Origin: Sphingobium indicum B90A
Lineage (GTDB): Bacteria; Pseudomonadota; Alphaproteobacteria; Sphingomonadales; Sphingomonadaceae
Assembly: GCF_000264945.2 (NCBI RefSeq)
Contig: NZ_CP013070.1
Location: 930,001 to 994,000 of the forward strand
Direction: 5' to 3'
Length of the DNA stretch: 64,000 nucleotides
Below are positions 15,203 through 24,847 of this stretch, piece after piece. The position numbers were made by a program, and so were the translations under genes. Each line of letters opens with the position of its first letter. The first letter of the stretch is position 1. The notes below the pieces were generated by a model, which saw nothing but the letters and a program-made list of their open reading frames with translations, searched no databases and was not told the origin of the DNA.

Positions 15203-17599
15203 ATGACTACGCAATATCCCCTTCTGCCCCTGCGCGACATCGTCGTTTTCCCGCAGATGATCGTGCCGCTGTTCGTGGGTCGCGACAAGAGCGTGGCCGC
15301 GCTCGAATCGGCGATGGAAGGCGACAAGGAAATCTTCCTGGTGTCGCAGCTTGACCCGGCGGAGGATGATCCGGGGCAGGATTCGCTCTACGACACCGGC
15401 GTCATCGCCGTGGTGCTGCAATTGCTGAAGCTCCCCGACGGCACCGTCCGCGTGCTGGTGGAGGGCAAGCAGCGCGCGCGCCTCGACGGCATAGGGCAGG
15501 CCGACGGCCATATGGTCGCCGATGTGACGGCGGTCGAGGAAATCGCTGCCGAAGGGCCGGAAGCCGCCGCGCTGATGCGTTCGGTGGCCGAACAGTTTGA
15601 AAATTACGCCAAGCTCAACAAGAAGCTGCCTGCCGAAACCCCGGTGCAGTTGCGCGAGATCGAGGATGCGGGCCGTCTGGCAGACGCCGTTGCCGCCAAC
15701 ATCAACGTGAAGGTCGCCGACAAGCAGTCCCTGCTGGTCGAGGCCGATCCGGTCAAGCGCCTCGAAATGGTCTTCGCCTTCATGGAAGGCGAACTGGGCG
15801 TGCTCCAGGTCGAGAAGAAGATTCGCGGCCGCGTGAAGCGGCAGATGGAAAAGACCCAGCGCGAATATTATCTGAACGAGCAGTTGAAGGCGATCCAGCG
15901 CGAACTGGGCAATGGCGAGGGCGAGGAAGGCGACGAACTCGCCGAACTGACCGAGAAGATCGCCAAGGCCAAGCTCAGCAAGGAAGCCCGCGCCAAGGCG
16001 ACGGCGGAACTCAAGAAGCTCAAGGGCATGCAGCCCATGTCCGCCGAAGCGACGGTCGTGCGCAACTATCTCGACGTGCTGCTCGGCCTGCCCTGGGGCA
16101 AGAAGGGCAAGGTCAAGACCGACCTCAGGAAGGCGCAGGCGATCCTGGACGAGGATCATTTCGCGCTGGAGAAGGTCAAGGACCGGATCATCGAATATCT
16201 CGCCGTGCAGGCGCGCACCAACAAGCTGAAGGGCCCGATCCTGTGCCTCGTCGGCCCTCCGGGCGTCGGCAAGACCTCGCTCGGCCGCAGCATCGCCAAG
16301 GCGACGGGCCGCGAATTCGTGCGCCAGTCGCTGGGCGGCGTGCGCGACGAAGCGGAAATCCGCGGCCATCGCCGGACCTATATCGGCTCGCTGCCGGGCA
16401 AGATCGTCTCCAACCTCAAGAAGGCCGGGACGATGAACCCGCTGTTCCTGCTGGACGAGATCGACAAGCTGGGCCAGGATTTCCGCGGCGATCCGGCCTC
16501 CGCCCTGCTGGAGGTGCTGGACCCCGAACAGAACAGCAAGTTCCAGGATCATTATCTGGAGATCGACGTCGATCTTTCAGACGTGATGTTCGTGACGACC
16601 GCCAACTCCCTGAATTTGCCTCAGCCCTTGCTCGACCGCATGGAGATCATCCGGCTGGAGGGCTATACCGAGGATGAGAAGGTGGAGATCGCGCAGCGCC
16701 ACCTGCTGCCCAAGCAGATCGACGCCCACGGCCTCAAGGAAGGCGAACTCGACGTCACGGAGGAGGCTGTCCGCGACCTCATCCGCTACTATACCCGCGA
16801 AGCCGGCGTCCGCACGCTGGAACGCGAAGTGGCGCGCCTCGCCCGCAAGGCGCTGCGCAAGATCCTCGAAGGCGCCTATGACAAGGTGACGATCACGCCG
16901 GAAAACCTGGCCGACTATGCCGGGGTGCGGAAATTCCGCCATGGCGTGGGCGAGGAGGAGCATCAGATCGGGGCGGTGACGGGCCTGGCCTGGACCGAAG
17001 TGGGCGGCGAACTGCTGACCATCGAAGCCGTGACCGTGCCTGGCAAGGGCGCGATCAGAACCACGGGCAAGCTGGGCGAGGTGATGAACGAGTCGGTCCA
17101 GGCCGCCTTCTCCTATGTGAAGGCGCGCTCGCCCGGCTATGGGATCAAGCCCAGCATCTTCACCCGCAAGGACATCCACATCCACCTTCCCGAAGGCGCG
17201 GTGCCCAAGGACGGGCCTTCGGCGGGCATCGGCATGGTGACGACCATCGTGTCGACGCTGACCGGCATTCCCGTGCACAAGGATGTGGCGATGACCGGCG
17301 AAGTCACGCTGCGCGGCCGCGTGCTTCCCATCGGAGGCCTCAAGGAAAAGCTGCTCGCGGCGCTGCGCGGCGGCATCAAGACGGTGCTGATCCCGGCCGA
17401 GAATGAGAAGGATTTGGCGGAGATTCCGGCCAATATCCGGGAAGGGCTGGAGATCGTTCCCGTGTCCCATGTGGACGAGGTGCTGGCCCGCGCCCTGGTG
17501 AGCAAGCCCGAAGCGATCGCCTGGACCGAAGAGGACGATCTCGCCGCCCAGCCGAACCCGGCGCAGGGACGGGACGGGGAAGCCCCCATCCGGCACTGA
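15203..17599 (+). CDS. lon: ATP-dependent protease La
   Basis: The 798-residue protein is Lon, the soluble ATP-dependent protease that degrades misfolded and regulatory proteins. An N-terminal LON substrate domain ([20 protein letters not shown]) leads into a coiled segment, the AAA+ module with Walker [10 protein letters not shown] near residue 350 and Walker [10 protein letters not shown], and the protease domain with Ser673 ([10 protein letters not shown]) and Lys716 ([13 protein letters not shown]) as the catalytic dyad. Length is standard. A heat-shock promoter precedes it and the HU gene follows, a classic lon-hup order. Confidence 0.98.
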   Translation: MTTQYPLLPLRDIVVFPQMIVPLFVGRDKSVAALESAMEGDKEIFLVSQLDPAEDDPGQDSLYDTGVIAVVLQLLKLPDGTVRVLVEGKQRARLDGIGQADGHMVADVTAVEEIAAEGPEAAALMRSVAEQFENYAKLNKKLPAETPVQLREIEDAGRLADAVAANINVKVADKQSLLVEADPVKRLEMVFAFMEGELGVLQVEKKIRGRVKRQMEKTQREYYLNEQLKAIQRELGNGEGEEGDELAELTEKIAKAKLSKEARAKATAELKKLKGMQPMSAEATVVRNYLDVLLGLPWGKKGKVKTDLRKAQAILDEDHFALEKVKDRIIEYLAVQARTNKLKGPILCLVGPPGVGKTSLGRSIAKATGREFVRQSLGGVRDEAEIRGHRRTYIGSLPGKIVSNLKKAGTMNPLFLLDEIDKLGQDFRGDPASALLEVLDPEQNSKFQDHYLEIDVDLSDVMFVTTANSLNLPQPLLDRMEIIRLEGYTEDEKVEIAQRHLLPKQIDAHGLKEGELDVTEEAVRDLIRYYTREAGVRTLEREVARLARKALRKILEGAYDKVTITPENLADYAGVRKFRHGVGEEEHQIGAVTGLAWTEVGGELLTIEAVTVPGKGAIRTTGKLGEVMNESVQAAFSYVKARSPGYGIKPSIFTRKDIHIHLPEGAVPKDGPSAGIGMVTTIVSTLTGIPVHKDVAMTGEVTLRGRVLPIGGLKEKLLAALRGGIKTVLIPAENEKDLAEIPANIREGLEIVPVSHVDEVLARALVSKPEAIAWTEEDDLAAQPNPAQGRDGEAPIRH

Positions 17600-17697
17600 G
17601 ATGGATGAAAAAGGCGGCGGCGGGCGGCGATTCAGCAGGCTTTTACCATAAAATCTCGCCTCGCCGGGCGCCGATGCCGCTTTCCCTTTGACAAGGC

Positions 17698-17727
17698 CCG
17701 AAAGCTGCGCCTTATTGCCCCGCCTAC
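17698..17727 (+). promoter_or_regulatory. candidate sigma-70 promoter of the HU gene
   Basis: TTGACA at 17698-17703 and TTATTG at 17722-17727 with an 18-base spacer lie 49 bases before the HU start. The -35 box is perfect; the -10 box is moderate. Confidence 0.55.
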
Positions 17728-17775
17728 GCCGCGATTCCTAAACTATCCAGACAGCTAGAAGGGGGTTCCCAAGGC

Positions 17776-18048
17776 ATGAACAAGCAGGATCTTATCAGCG
17801 CAGTCGCTGAAAGCAGCGGCCTTTCCAAGAGCGACGCCAGCAAGGCAGTCGAGGGCGTTTTCGACGCCATCACCGGAGCCCTGAAGAAGGGGGATGAAGT
17901 TCGCCTGGTCGGTTTCGGCACTTTCTCCGTTTCGCAGCGCAAGGCCTCGACCGGCCGCAACCCGCGCACGGGCGAGACGATGACGATCAAGGCTTCGGCC
18001 CAGCCGAAGTTCAAGGCTGGCAAGGGCCTGAAGGATTCGGTCAACTAA
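17776..18048 (+). CDS. hupB: HU family DNA-binding protein
   Basis: The 90-residue product is a typical HU: MNKQDLISAVAESSGLSKSDASKAVEGVFDAI forms the helical base, [22 protein letters not shown] is the arm entry with the RNPRTG signature, and the tail ends FKAGKGLKDSVN. HU bends and compacts DNA without strong sequence preference. A GGGG-rich ribosome site, a good upstream promoter and a strong terminator make it a single-gene unit. The window also encodes an IHF subunit at 33.3-33.6 kb. Confidence 0.97.
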   Translation: MNKQDLISAVAESSGLSKSDASKAVEGVFDAITGALKKGDEVRLVGFGTFSVSQRKASTGRNPRTGETMTIKASAQPKFKAGKGLKDSVN

Positions 18049-18058
18049 GGATTTTCCT

Positions 18059-18095
18059 GGGGCGCTTTCCTATGAAGCGCCCCGGTCCGTTTTTT
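18059..18095 (+). terminator. rho-independent terminator of the HU gene
   Basis: GGGGCGCTT pairs perfectly with AAGCGCCCC over a short loop, and a six-T run follows at 18090-18095. It starts 11 bases past the stop codon. A second, weaker hairpin with a T-rich tail lies near 18196-18245. Confidence 0.92.
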
Positions 18096-18336
18096 GAGCC
18101 GGCGTCGCGGTTGGCGAAGTTTTATCGGAGAGAGAGCGCCGGATTTCAGCGCGGCAACAGGGAGCAAATGCTCCCATCCGTGCTGATTTTCCAAGGCATG
18201 AAAAGGGACGGGGGCTTCATGCCCTTCGCCCCTTTTCTTTTTATTGCGGCATCCCGGCTTTTTCCGCATCAGTCCGCTTGACGGCGCGGGATGGGCCGCA
18301 TATGTGGCCCTTCTCTCAAGGGGCACGGCCCCTGTG

Positions 18337-18413
18337 GCGATCGTAGCTCAGTTGGTTAGAGCGCCGGTTTGTGGTACCGGAGGTCGCGGGTTCGGATCCC
18401 GTCGATCGCCCCA
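18337..18413 (+). tRNA. tRNA-His (GTG anticodon)
   Basis: The cloverleaf closes with acceptor GCGATCG/CGATCGC; the anticodon stem CCGGT/ACCGG carries the loop TTGTGGT, giving anticodon GTG. The base before the acceptor (18336) is G and the discriminator is C, the histidine identity pair G-1:C73. The CCA end is encoded. hisI follows about 160 bases later. Confidence 0.97.
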
Positions 18414-18571
18414 TTTCCTTCCTTCCTGGACAGTCGCGGCAGGAAAGGGCCTGCGCACCGCCTCGCCTCTTTCGCGCCGATCCCCTCGAAGCGCCTTGTT
18501 GCTTCTCCTCCCGATACGCCGCCCATCATTCAGGGCTTCGCACGAGCGCCGCAGCCCTCTATAGCCCGCTC

Positions 18572-18943
18572 ATGGACGAAGCGCGCGACAAGGGCCTGGC
18601 CCTCAACCCCAAATATGACCGGGACGGCCTGATCACCGCCGTCGTCACCGATGCGGACAGCGGCGAATTGCTGATGGTCGCGCACATGAACGCGAAGGCG
18701 CTCCAGCTTACCCGCGACACCGGCCTTGCGCATTTCTGGTCGCGCAGCCGCCAGTCGCTGTGGAAGAAGGGCGAGACGTCCGGCCATATGCTAAAGGTGC
18801 GCGACCTTCGCATCGATTGCGATCAGGACGCCGTCTGGGTGAAGGCCGTGCCCGCCGGGCCTGCCTGCCACACCGGCGCGCGCTCCTGCTTCTTCCGCCG
18901 CATCGGCCCGGAAGGCCTGACGCCTGTCGATGCGGCTGGCTAG
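18572..18943 (+). CDS. hisI: phosphoribosyl-AMP cyclohydrolase
   Basis: The 123-residue enzyme opens the purine ring of phosphoribosyl-AMP in histidine biosynthesis. Family motifs are [40 protein letters not shown], and the metal-binding residues in [11 protein letters not shown] and [13 protein letters not shown]. It is the stand-alone cyclohydrolase, not a HisIE fusion. I chose the ATG at 18572, which matches the family length; the frame is open upstream to 18371 through the tRNA region. It overlaps the following lipoprotein gene by 14 bases. Confidence 0.95.
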   Translation: MDEARDKGLALNPKYDRDGLITAVVTDADSGELLMVAHMNAKALQLTRDTGLAHFWSRSRQSLWKKGETSGHMLKVRDLRIDCDQDAVWVKAVPAGPACHTGARSCFFRRIGPEGLTPVDAAG

Positions 18944-19463
18944 CCTTGCCGCGCTGCTGTTGCTCGCCGCGTGCCAGCGTGAGGCTGCGCCCGCGCCGGG
19001 TCCGCGTGAAACCGGCATCCAGACCAGTTCCGGCCTTGAGCGCGCCGCCATCGAGACCGGAGCGATCGCGGACGCGGCGAAGGTGCCAGCAATCGGCCTT
19101 TACCAGCGCAATCATGAAGCGGGGCGGGACGCGCTCTGCGTGATCCCGGCCAGGGACGGCGACTATCGCTTCGGCATGGAAGCGTCCTTCGGGGAGGGCC
19201 AGAGCTGCGCCGGCAAGGGATCGGCGCGGCGGGCCGGCGACAAGCTGATCCTCAGCTTCTCCCGCAGCGATCATTGCATCGTGGTGGCCCAATATGACGG
19301 CGATCAACTGTCGCTGCCCGGCGTGGTCGACATGAAATGCGCGGAACTCTGCAAGGGGCGAGGCTCGCTGGAGGGCGTCAGCTTCCCCCGCGTGGCGGGC
19401 GACGCCGCCGCGGCCTTGCAGGCCCGCGACGGCAGCGGCGATCCGCTTTGCGATCCCGATTAG
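18930..19463 (+). CDS. probable lipoprotein, unknown function
   Basis: The 177-residue protein starts [18 protein letters not shown], a signal peptide ending in the lipobox LAAC (Cys15), so it is probably a lipid-anchored envelope protein. The mature part has six further cysteines (in [27 protein letters not shown] and PLCDPD), suggesting disulfides. I recognise no domain. It overlaps hisI, implying coupled translation, though a functional link to histidine synthesis is not evident. Confidence 0.75.
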   Translation: MRLASLAALLLLAACQREAAPAPGPRETGIQTSSGLERAAIETGAIADAAKVPAIGLYQRNHEAGRDALCVIPARDGDYRFGMEASFGEGQSCAGKGSARRAGDKLILSFSRSDHCIVVAQYDGDQLSLPGVVDMKCAELCKGRGSLEGVSFPRVAGDAAAALQARDGSGDPLCDPD

Positions 19464-19496
19464 GAAATCCGGCCCCTATCGCGTTTCCGGCGAGGC

Positions 19497-20708
19497 TCAC
19501 TCGCAAGCCACCGCCGCCAGCCGCAGGGATTTTTGGCGCAGGTTCAACGCCAGCAGGAAGATCGCCAGGCCGCCCAGGGCGAGGGCCGCGCCGATCCACC
19601 CGGTGGAGGTCAGCCCATAGCCGGCCGAGATCGCCAGCCCGCCCAGCCACGGCCCCAGCGCATTGGCGACGTTGAACGCGCTGTGATGCGCCGCCGCCGC
19701 CAGCGTCTGGGCATCGCCCGCCACGTCCATCAGCCGCGTCTGCAAGACGCTGCCCAGCCCCCCGCCGCAGCCGATCAGGAAGATCACCAGCGACAGGCTC
19801 CATATATTCCCCGCCATCAGGGGGAACAGCGCCAGCGACGCCGCGCTCCACAACAGCACGATGACGGCGGTCCTGCCCTGCGCCCGGTCCGCGGCCCAGG
19901 CCGCCGCCAGATTGCCGATCGTCATGCCGATGCCGAAGATCGCCAGCACCACCGGCACCAGCCGCTCCGACACATGGGTCACGGAAATCATGGTCGACGC
20001 CACATAGGTATAGACCGCGAACAGCCCGCCAAAGCCGATGGCCCCGGTCAGCAGCGTCAGCAGCACCTGGGGTTCCCGCAACGCGCCCAGTTCGCGCATG
20101 GGCACGGCTGCCGGATCGCCCGCGTCGCGCGGCGCGTAAAGCGCCACCAGCGTCATGGTGATCATCGCCAGCACCGCCACGATGCCAAAGCCCCACCGCC
20201 ATCCCAGCGCCTGTCCCATCCAGTTCGCCGCCGGCACGCCGATCACGGTCGCGACGGTCAGGCCGGTCATCACCCGCGCCACCGCCAGCGCGCGCCGGTC
20301 GCCCGGCACCAGCGACGCCGCGACCAGCGCCGCCACGCCGAAATAGGCGCCATGGGGCAGGCCGCTCAGGAAACGGAACAGCAGCATCGTCGCATAGTCG
20401 GGCGACAGGGCGCTCATGCCATTGCCGATGGCGAACAGGGCCATCAACCCGATCAGCAGCGTCCGCCGGGGCAGCCGCGCCCCCAGCACCGCGATCACCG
20501 GCGCGCCGACCACCACGCCGAGCGCATAGGCGCTGATCGCATGGCCCGCCATCGGCTCGCTGATGCGCAGGTCGCCGGCGAAGAAAGGCAGCAGGCTCAT
20601 CGCCGCGAATTCGGTCGTGCCGATGGCGAATGCGCCCATGGAGAGCGCGAGAATGACGAGAGCGGGGTGAACGGGGCCGGAAGAAGGGGGACGGCTGGCC
20701 TGCGCCAT
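19497..20708 (-). CDS. MFS transporter, AraJ/YdhP-like efflux type
   Basis: From the ATG at 20708 (GGAG six bases upstream) the product has 403 residues and twelve hydrophobic segments in two halves of six. The first helix ILALSMGAFAIGTTEFAAMSLLPF is typical of the DHA1 drug/sugar-efflux subfamily (AraJ, YdhP, NepI); a MFS motif-A-like LGARLPRRTLLIG follows helix 2. It should be an inner-membrane proton-driven exporter; its substrate cannot be read from sequence. An upstream in-frame start at 20750 is possible. Confidence 0.88.
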   Translation of the reverse strand: MAQASRPPSSGPVHPALVILALSMGAFAIGTTEFAAMSLLPFFAGDLRISEPMAGHAISAYALGVVVGAPVIAVLGARLPRRTLLIGLMALFAIGNGMSALSPDYATMLLFRFLSGLPHGAYFGVAALVAASLVPGDRRALAVARVMTGLTVATVIGVPAANWMGQALGWRWGFGIVAVLAMITMTLVALYAPRDAGDPAAVPMRELGALREPQVLLTLLTGAIGFGGLFAVYTYVASTMISVTHVSERLVPVVLAIFGIGMTIGNLAAAWAADRAQGRTAVIVLLWSAASLALFPLMAGNIWSLSLVIFLIGCGGGLGSVLQTRLMDVAGDAQTLAAAAHHSAFNVANALGPWLGGLAISAGYGLTSTGWIGAALALGGLAIFLLALNLRQKSLRLAAVACE

Positions 20709-20825
20709 CGGCTGCTCCATGTTGCGATGCGGTGGGAATGACGCTCGCACATGATAGCGTTACCGCACAAAATCAAGCCATGGCCGGCGTGACTTTATTG
20801 CAGTTGCGGCATTGGATCGCGCAAT

Positions 20826-21503
20826 TCACGCCGCAGGCCGGGCGTGGCTGGTGTCCAGCATCTTGCCGTCGGTGATGACGACCAGGTCGCCCAGCTTCGC
20901 CGCGCCGAACAGTTTTTTCGCGAAAGGCTTGGGCACGCCGATGCAGCCATGGGTGGCGTTGCCCCATTGCACGTCGCTGCCGTGGATCGCCACGCCATCG
21001 CTGGTCAGGCGCAGCGTGTACGGCATGGGCGCGTTATTGTAGGTGCTGGAATAATGGTCCGCATCCTTCTGTATGATCGGAAAGGCGCCTAGAGGGCTTG
21101 GCTTGTCGTCGGCGCCATAGAGGATGACCGCCGATCCGATCTCATAGCCTGCGCGGAAGACGGACAGCGTCTGCGCCTTGAGGTCGACGGTGACGATCAG
21201 CGGCCCCGTCGCGGGCGCGCCGCCTTCGTCCCAGACATAGTCGCCATGGCGGAAGGGACCGTCGATCGGCAGCACGCGCTTCACCATCAACGCCCGCGGA
21301 TCGACCGCCACGGGCTGGGCGCGGGTGCGTTCGGCGGGCCTGGCGTGAACGACCTTGGCCTGAACGACCTTGGCCTGAACGACCTTGCTCTGGATGGGCG
21401 GCAGATCGCTGCCACGGCCCATGGACAGGCCCAGCAACAGCGCCACGGCCGCCGCGCCGCCGCCGATGGCCAGCTTCACCCCTGTCGAAACCTGTCGCGC
21501 CAT
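20826..21503 (-). CDS. L,D-transpeptidase (YkuD domain)
   Basis: The 225-residue protein has an N-terminal hydrophobic anchor (about 8-28) and a C-terminal YkuD catalytic domain. The active-site block is AIHGSDVQWGNATHGCIGVP, with the conserved His and catalytic Cys. L,D-transpeptidases form 3-3 peptidoglycan cross-links or attach proteins to the wall, in the periplasm. Between anchor and domain a short tandem VVQAK-VVQAK-VVHAR repeat (about residues 41-55) comes from near-identical DNA repeats around 21350-21390 and may vary in number between strains. Confidence 0.93.
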   Translation of the reverse strand: MARQVSTGVKLAIGGGAAAVALLLGLSMGRGSDLPPIQSKVVQAKVVQAKVVHARPAERTRAQPVAVDPRALMVKRVLPIDGPFRHGDYVWDEGGAPATGPLIVTVDLKAQTLSVFRAGYEIGSAVILYGADDKPSPLGAFPIIQKDADHYSSTYNNAPMPYTLRLTSDGVAIHGSDVQWGNATHGCIGVPKPFAKKLFGAAKLGDLVVITDGKMLDTSHARPAA

Positions 21504-21554
21504 ATGCCCTCAGCCACTCCGGTTGGACAATCTATCGCAGGCAAAGGTTAAACA

Positions 21555-23822
21555 TCATCCCTCCCGCTCGACCTCCGCCGCGGCGATGGCGGTCAGGTTC
21601 AATATGCCCCGCGCCGTCACGCCGGGCGTCAGCACATGGATCGGCTGCGCCAGCCCCACCAGCATCGGCCCGACCGTCGGCGAACTGGACGAAGCCGACA
21701 GCGCCGTCAGCGTGATGTTCGCCGCATCCAGATTGGGCATGACCAGCAGATTGGCCGACCCTTCGAACCGCGAATCCGGGATCAACCGCTCGCGCAGCCC
21801 CTGGCTCAGCGCCGCATCGGCATGCATTTCCCCGTCGACCATCAATTCGGGCGCGGCCTGCCTTACCAGCTTGAACGCCTCCCGCATTTTCCGGGCGCTG
21901 GGCGAATGCGAAGCCCCGAAATTGGAGTGGGACAGCAGCGCCACCCGCGGCGTCAGGCCGAAATGCTTGAGTTCCGTCGCCCCCAGCAGCGCCATTTCGG
22001 CGATCTGCTCCGGCGTCGGATCGGGCACCATATGGGTGTCGGTGATGAACAGCGCGCCCGCGTCCAGGATCAGCCCCGACAGCGCATAGACGCGGCTGCT
22101 GCCCGGCATGCGGTCGATGATGCGCATCGCATGCTCGACCTCGCCCCAATAGTCGCTGTTGCCGCCCACCAGCGCGGCGTCGACCCGCCCGGTGCGCAGC
22201 AGCATGGCGGCGGTGACGCTGGGCCGGCGATAGACATGGCGCACCACCTCCGCCCCCGACACGCCCTTGCGCGCCGCGACGGCGCGATAGCCTTCGACCA
22301 GCTCGCCCATCAGCAGATGGTCGGTTTCCGGATCGACCACCTCGACATCGCGGTCCAGTTGGAACCGCAGGCCCATGTCCGGCAGCTTCTGTTCCAATAT
22401 GCGCCGCCGCGCCACGATCACCGGCCGGACGATGCCTTCGTCCAGCGCATCCTGGATGGCCCGCAGCACCCGCTCATCCTCGCCTTCGCCATAGGCGATG
22501 CGCCGCTGCGTTCCCCGCGCCGCTTCGAACACCGGCAGCATCAACTGGGCGGAACGGGCATTCTGCTGCGTCAACTGGCGCTTATAGGCCTCCAGGTCCA
22601 GTTGCCGCTTGGCGACGCCGCTGTCCATCGCCGCCTTGGCGACGGCGCAGGCGATTTCCGCGATCAGCCGGGGGTCGAAGGGCGTCGGGATGATATAGTC
22701 CGGCCCGAACGCCAGCTTGCGCCCGCCATAGGCCTGCGCGACACTGTCATGCGCGGGCATGCGGGCCAGGTTGGCGATGGCGTCGGCGGCGGCGACCTTC
22801 ATCGCCTCGTTGATCTCGGTCGCCCGCGCATCCAGCGCTCCCCGGAAGATATAGGGGAAGCACAGGACATTATTGACCTGATTGGGATAGTCCGACCGCC
22901 CCGTCGCGATGATCGCGTCGGGCCGCGCCTCCCGCGCCGCTTCGGGGCGGATTTCCGGCTCCGGATTGGCGAGCGCGAAGATCAGCGGATTGGGCGCCAT
23001 CAGCGGCAGCCATTCGGGCTTCAGCACGCCCGGCGCCGACAGGCCCAGGAACAGGTTGGCGCCCGGCAGCACGTCGGGCAGGGTCCGCGCATTGGTGGTC
23101 CGGGCATAGCGGGCCATGTTCGGCAACATGCCCTCCCGCCCCGAATGGATGACGCCGTCCTTGTCGGTCAGCGTCACATTCTCGATCGGCAGCCCCATCG
23201 ACACCAGCAGGTCGACGCAGGCCAGCGCCGCCGCCCCCGCGCCCGACGTCACCAGCTTCGCGTCGGCCAGCGTCTTGCCCTGCAACACCAGCGCGTTGCG
23301 CACCGCCGCCGCCACCACGATGGCCGTGCCATGCTGGTCGTCGTGGAAGACGGGGATGTTCATCCGCTTCTTCAGCTCCGCCTCTATGGCGAAGCATTCA
23401 GGCGCCTTGATATCCTCCAGGTTGATGCCGCCGAAGGTCGGCTCCAGCAGGGCGACGGCCTCGATGAACTTCTCCGGATCGGTGGTGTCGACCTCTATGT
23501 CGAACACGTCGATGTCGGCGAATTTCTTGAAGAGGACGGCCTTGCCCTCCATCACCGGCTTCGACGCCAGCGCGCCGATGGCGCCCAGCCCCAGCACCGC
23601 CGTCCCGTTGGAGATCACCGCGACCAGATTGCCGCGCGCGGTATAGTCCATCGCCTTTTCGGGATCTTCGGCGATGTCGATGCAGGGCGCGGCGACGCCA
23701 GGCGAATAGGCCAGCGCCAGGTCGCGCTGGTTGACCATGCGCTTGGTCGGTTCGATCCTCAGCTTTCCAGGTTGCGGATAGCGGTGATAGTCGAGGGCGG
23801 CGCGCCGGGTGTTTTCATCCAT
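21555..23822 (-). CDS. maeB: NADP-dependent malic enzyme with phosphotransacetylase-like domain
   Basis: The 755-residue protein joins a malic enzyme domain (about 1-425; [46 protein letters not shown]) to a phosphate-acetyltransferase-like domain (about 430-755; [15 protein letters not shown] and onward). Such MaeB enzymes convert malate to pyruvate and NADPH; the C-terminal part regulates by acetyl-CoA rather than catalysing. I chose ATG 23822 ([16 protein letters not shown]), the usual start; the frame extends to 24014. It is next to a LysR gene and malate synthase, so this region handles malate and acetate/glyoxylate carbon. Confidence 0.95.
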   Translation of the reverse strand: MDENTRRAALDYHRYPQPGKLRIEPTKRMVNQRDLALAYSPGVAAPCIDIAEDPEKAMDYTARGNLVAVISNGTAVLGLGAIGALASKPVMEGKAVLFKKFADIDVFDIEVDTTDPEKFIEAVALLEPTFGGINLEDIKAPECFAIEAELKKRMNIPVFHDDQHGTAIVVAAAVRNALVLQGKTLADAKLVTSGAGAAALACVDLLVSMGLPIENVTLTDKDGVIHSGREGMLPNMARYARTTNARTLPDVLPGANLFLGLSAPGVLKPEWLPLMAPNPLIFALANPEPEIRPEAAREARPDAIIATGRSDYPNQVNNVLCFPYIFRGALDARATEINEAMKVAAADAIANLARMPAHDSVAQAYGGRKLAFGPDYIIPTPFDPRLIAEIACAVAKAAMDSGVAKRQLDLEAYKRQLTQQNARSAQLMLPVFEAARGTQRRIAYGEGEDERVLRAIQDALDEGIVRPVIVARRRILEQKLPDMGLRFQLDRDVEVVDPETDHLLMGELVEGYRAVAARKGVSGAEVVRHVYRRPSVTAAMLLRTGRVDAALVGGNSDYWGEVEHAMRIIDRMPGSSRVYALSGLILDAGALFITDTHMVPDPTPEQIAEMALLGATELKHFGLTPRVALLSHSNFGASHSPSARKMREAFKLVRQAAPELMVDGEMHADAALSQGLRERLIPDSRFEGSANLLVMPNLDAANITLTALSASSSSPTVGPMLVGLAQPIHVLTPGVTARGILNLTAIAAAEVEREG

Positions 23823-23844
23823 GAAACGGCCCTTAAAGCCGCTT

Positions 23845-24756
23845 TTACGCGGGGGCAATGCCCGAACGCTCCCATGGCGGGCTGGGGGCATATAGTCCGG
23901 CGAGGAAATCGATGAAGGCGGTGATGGCGAGCGGGGGATTATTCTGCGGCAGATGAACGGCATAGAGGCCAACATCCGCCGACCCTTCATGATCCGGCAT
24001 GACCTGCCGGACATTTCCGCGCTCCAGCGCGTCGCTGATGTCCCAGAGCGAACGCAGCGCTATGCCCACGCCGGAAAGCGCCAGTTCCCGCACCATTTCG
24101 CTGCTGTTGGTGCGGACATGGCTGTCGCCCTCGACCGTCGCCGCGCCCTTGGGGCCGATCAGCCGCCAGGGCAGTTGCCCATCCGCCGCGAGCAGCCGGT
24201 GCCTGCGCAGGTCGGGCACCGTTTCCGGCACGCCGAAGCGGGCCAGGTAATCTGGCGCGGCGCACAGCACCCGCCGGTTGGTCGCCAGCCTGTGCGCGGC
24301 CAGCCCCGGCCCTGGATCGGCGGTGATGCGAATGGCCAGGTCCGCCCGCGTCGCCAGCAGGTCGGCATAATCGTCCGAGAGGTCGATCCGCAGGCGCACC
24401 TTGGGATGCGCCTCCAGGAACCGGCCCAGATAGGGCGCGACATGCATCCGCCCGAAAGATGTCGGCGCCGAAACCCGCAGCGTCCCCGCCGCCTCCGCCG
24501 AAGCGCCGGACACGCGCCGCTCCGCCTCTTCCAGCGCCGCCATGATGGCGTGCAGGTCTTCGTGCAGCCGCTCGCCCGCCGGGGTCAGCGCCAGCCGCCG
24601 CGTCGTCCGGTGGATCAGCCGCGTGCCCAGCCGCTCCTCCAGCCGCACCAGCCGCTTCGACACCATGGCGGGGGAGATGTTCAGCCGCCGCCCCGCCGCC
24701 GCCATCCCGCCTTCGTCCACGATGGTCGCGAACAGGTCATAATCCGGGTCCATCAT
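23845..24756 (-). CDS. LysR family transcriptional regulator
   Basis: The 303-residue protein has an N-terminal winged helix-turn-helix (DLFATIVDEGGMAAAGRRLNISPAMVSKRLVRLEERLG) and the periplasmic-binding-like effector domain from about residue 90 (GTLRVSAPTSFGRMHVAPYLGRFLEAHP). It is closest in style to the CrgA/YafC-like group. It is divergent from malate synthase G with 91 bases between starts, the standard geometry for a LysR protein acting on its neighbour. The effector is unknown; glyoxylate, glycolate or a C2-derived acid would fit, by inference. ATG 24756 is preferred over an upstream start at 24807. Confidence 0.92.
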   Translation of the reverse strand: MMDPDYDLFATIVDEGGMAAAGRRLNISPAMVSKRLVRLEERLGTRLIHRTTRRLALTPAGERLHEDLHAIMAALEEAERRVSGASAEAAGTLRVSAPTSFGRMHVAPYLGRFLEAHPKVRLRIDLSDDYADLLATRADLAIRITADPGPGLAAHRLATNRRVLCAAPDYLARFGVPETVPDLRRHRLLAADGQLPWRLIGPKGAATVEGDSHVRTNSSEMVRELALSGVGIALRSLWDISDALERGNVRQVMPDHEGSADVGLYAVHLPQNNPPLAITAFIDFLAGLYAPSPPWERSGIAPA

Positions 24757-24790
24757 TTCTTTCACCAGAAGAAAGTCTGAATTCGAATAA

Positions 24791-24806
24791 TGGCGTCTAC
24801 ACGCCA
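24791..24806. promoter_or_regulatory. inverted repeat in the LysR-glcB divergent region
   Basis: TGGCGT-CTAC-ACGCCA is a perfect 6-bp dyad in AT-flanked context (AATAATGGCGT on the left), lying between the LysR start and the malate synthase start. It is a good candidate for the regulator's binding site. Confidence 0.55.
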
Positions 24807-24847
24807 TAATGCGATCCGTCTATGGTCCTCCCAAAGGAGATCGTTCC

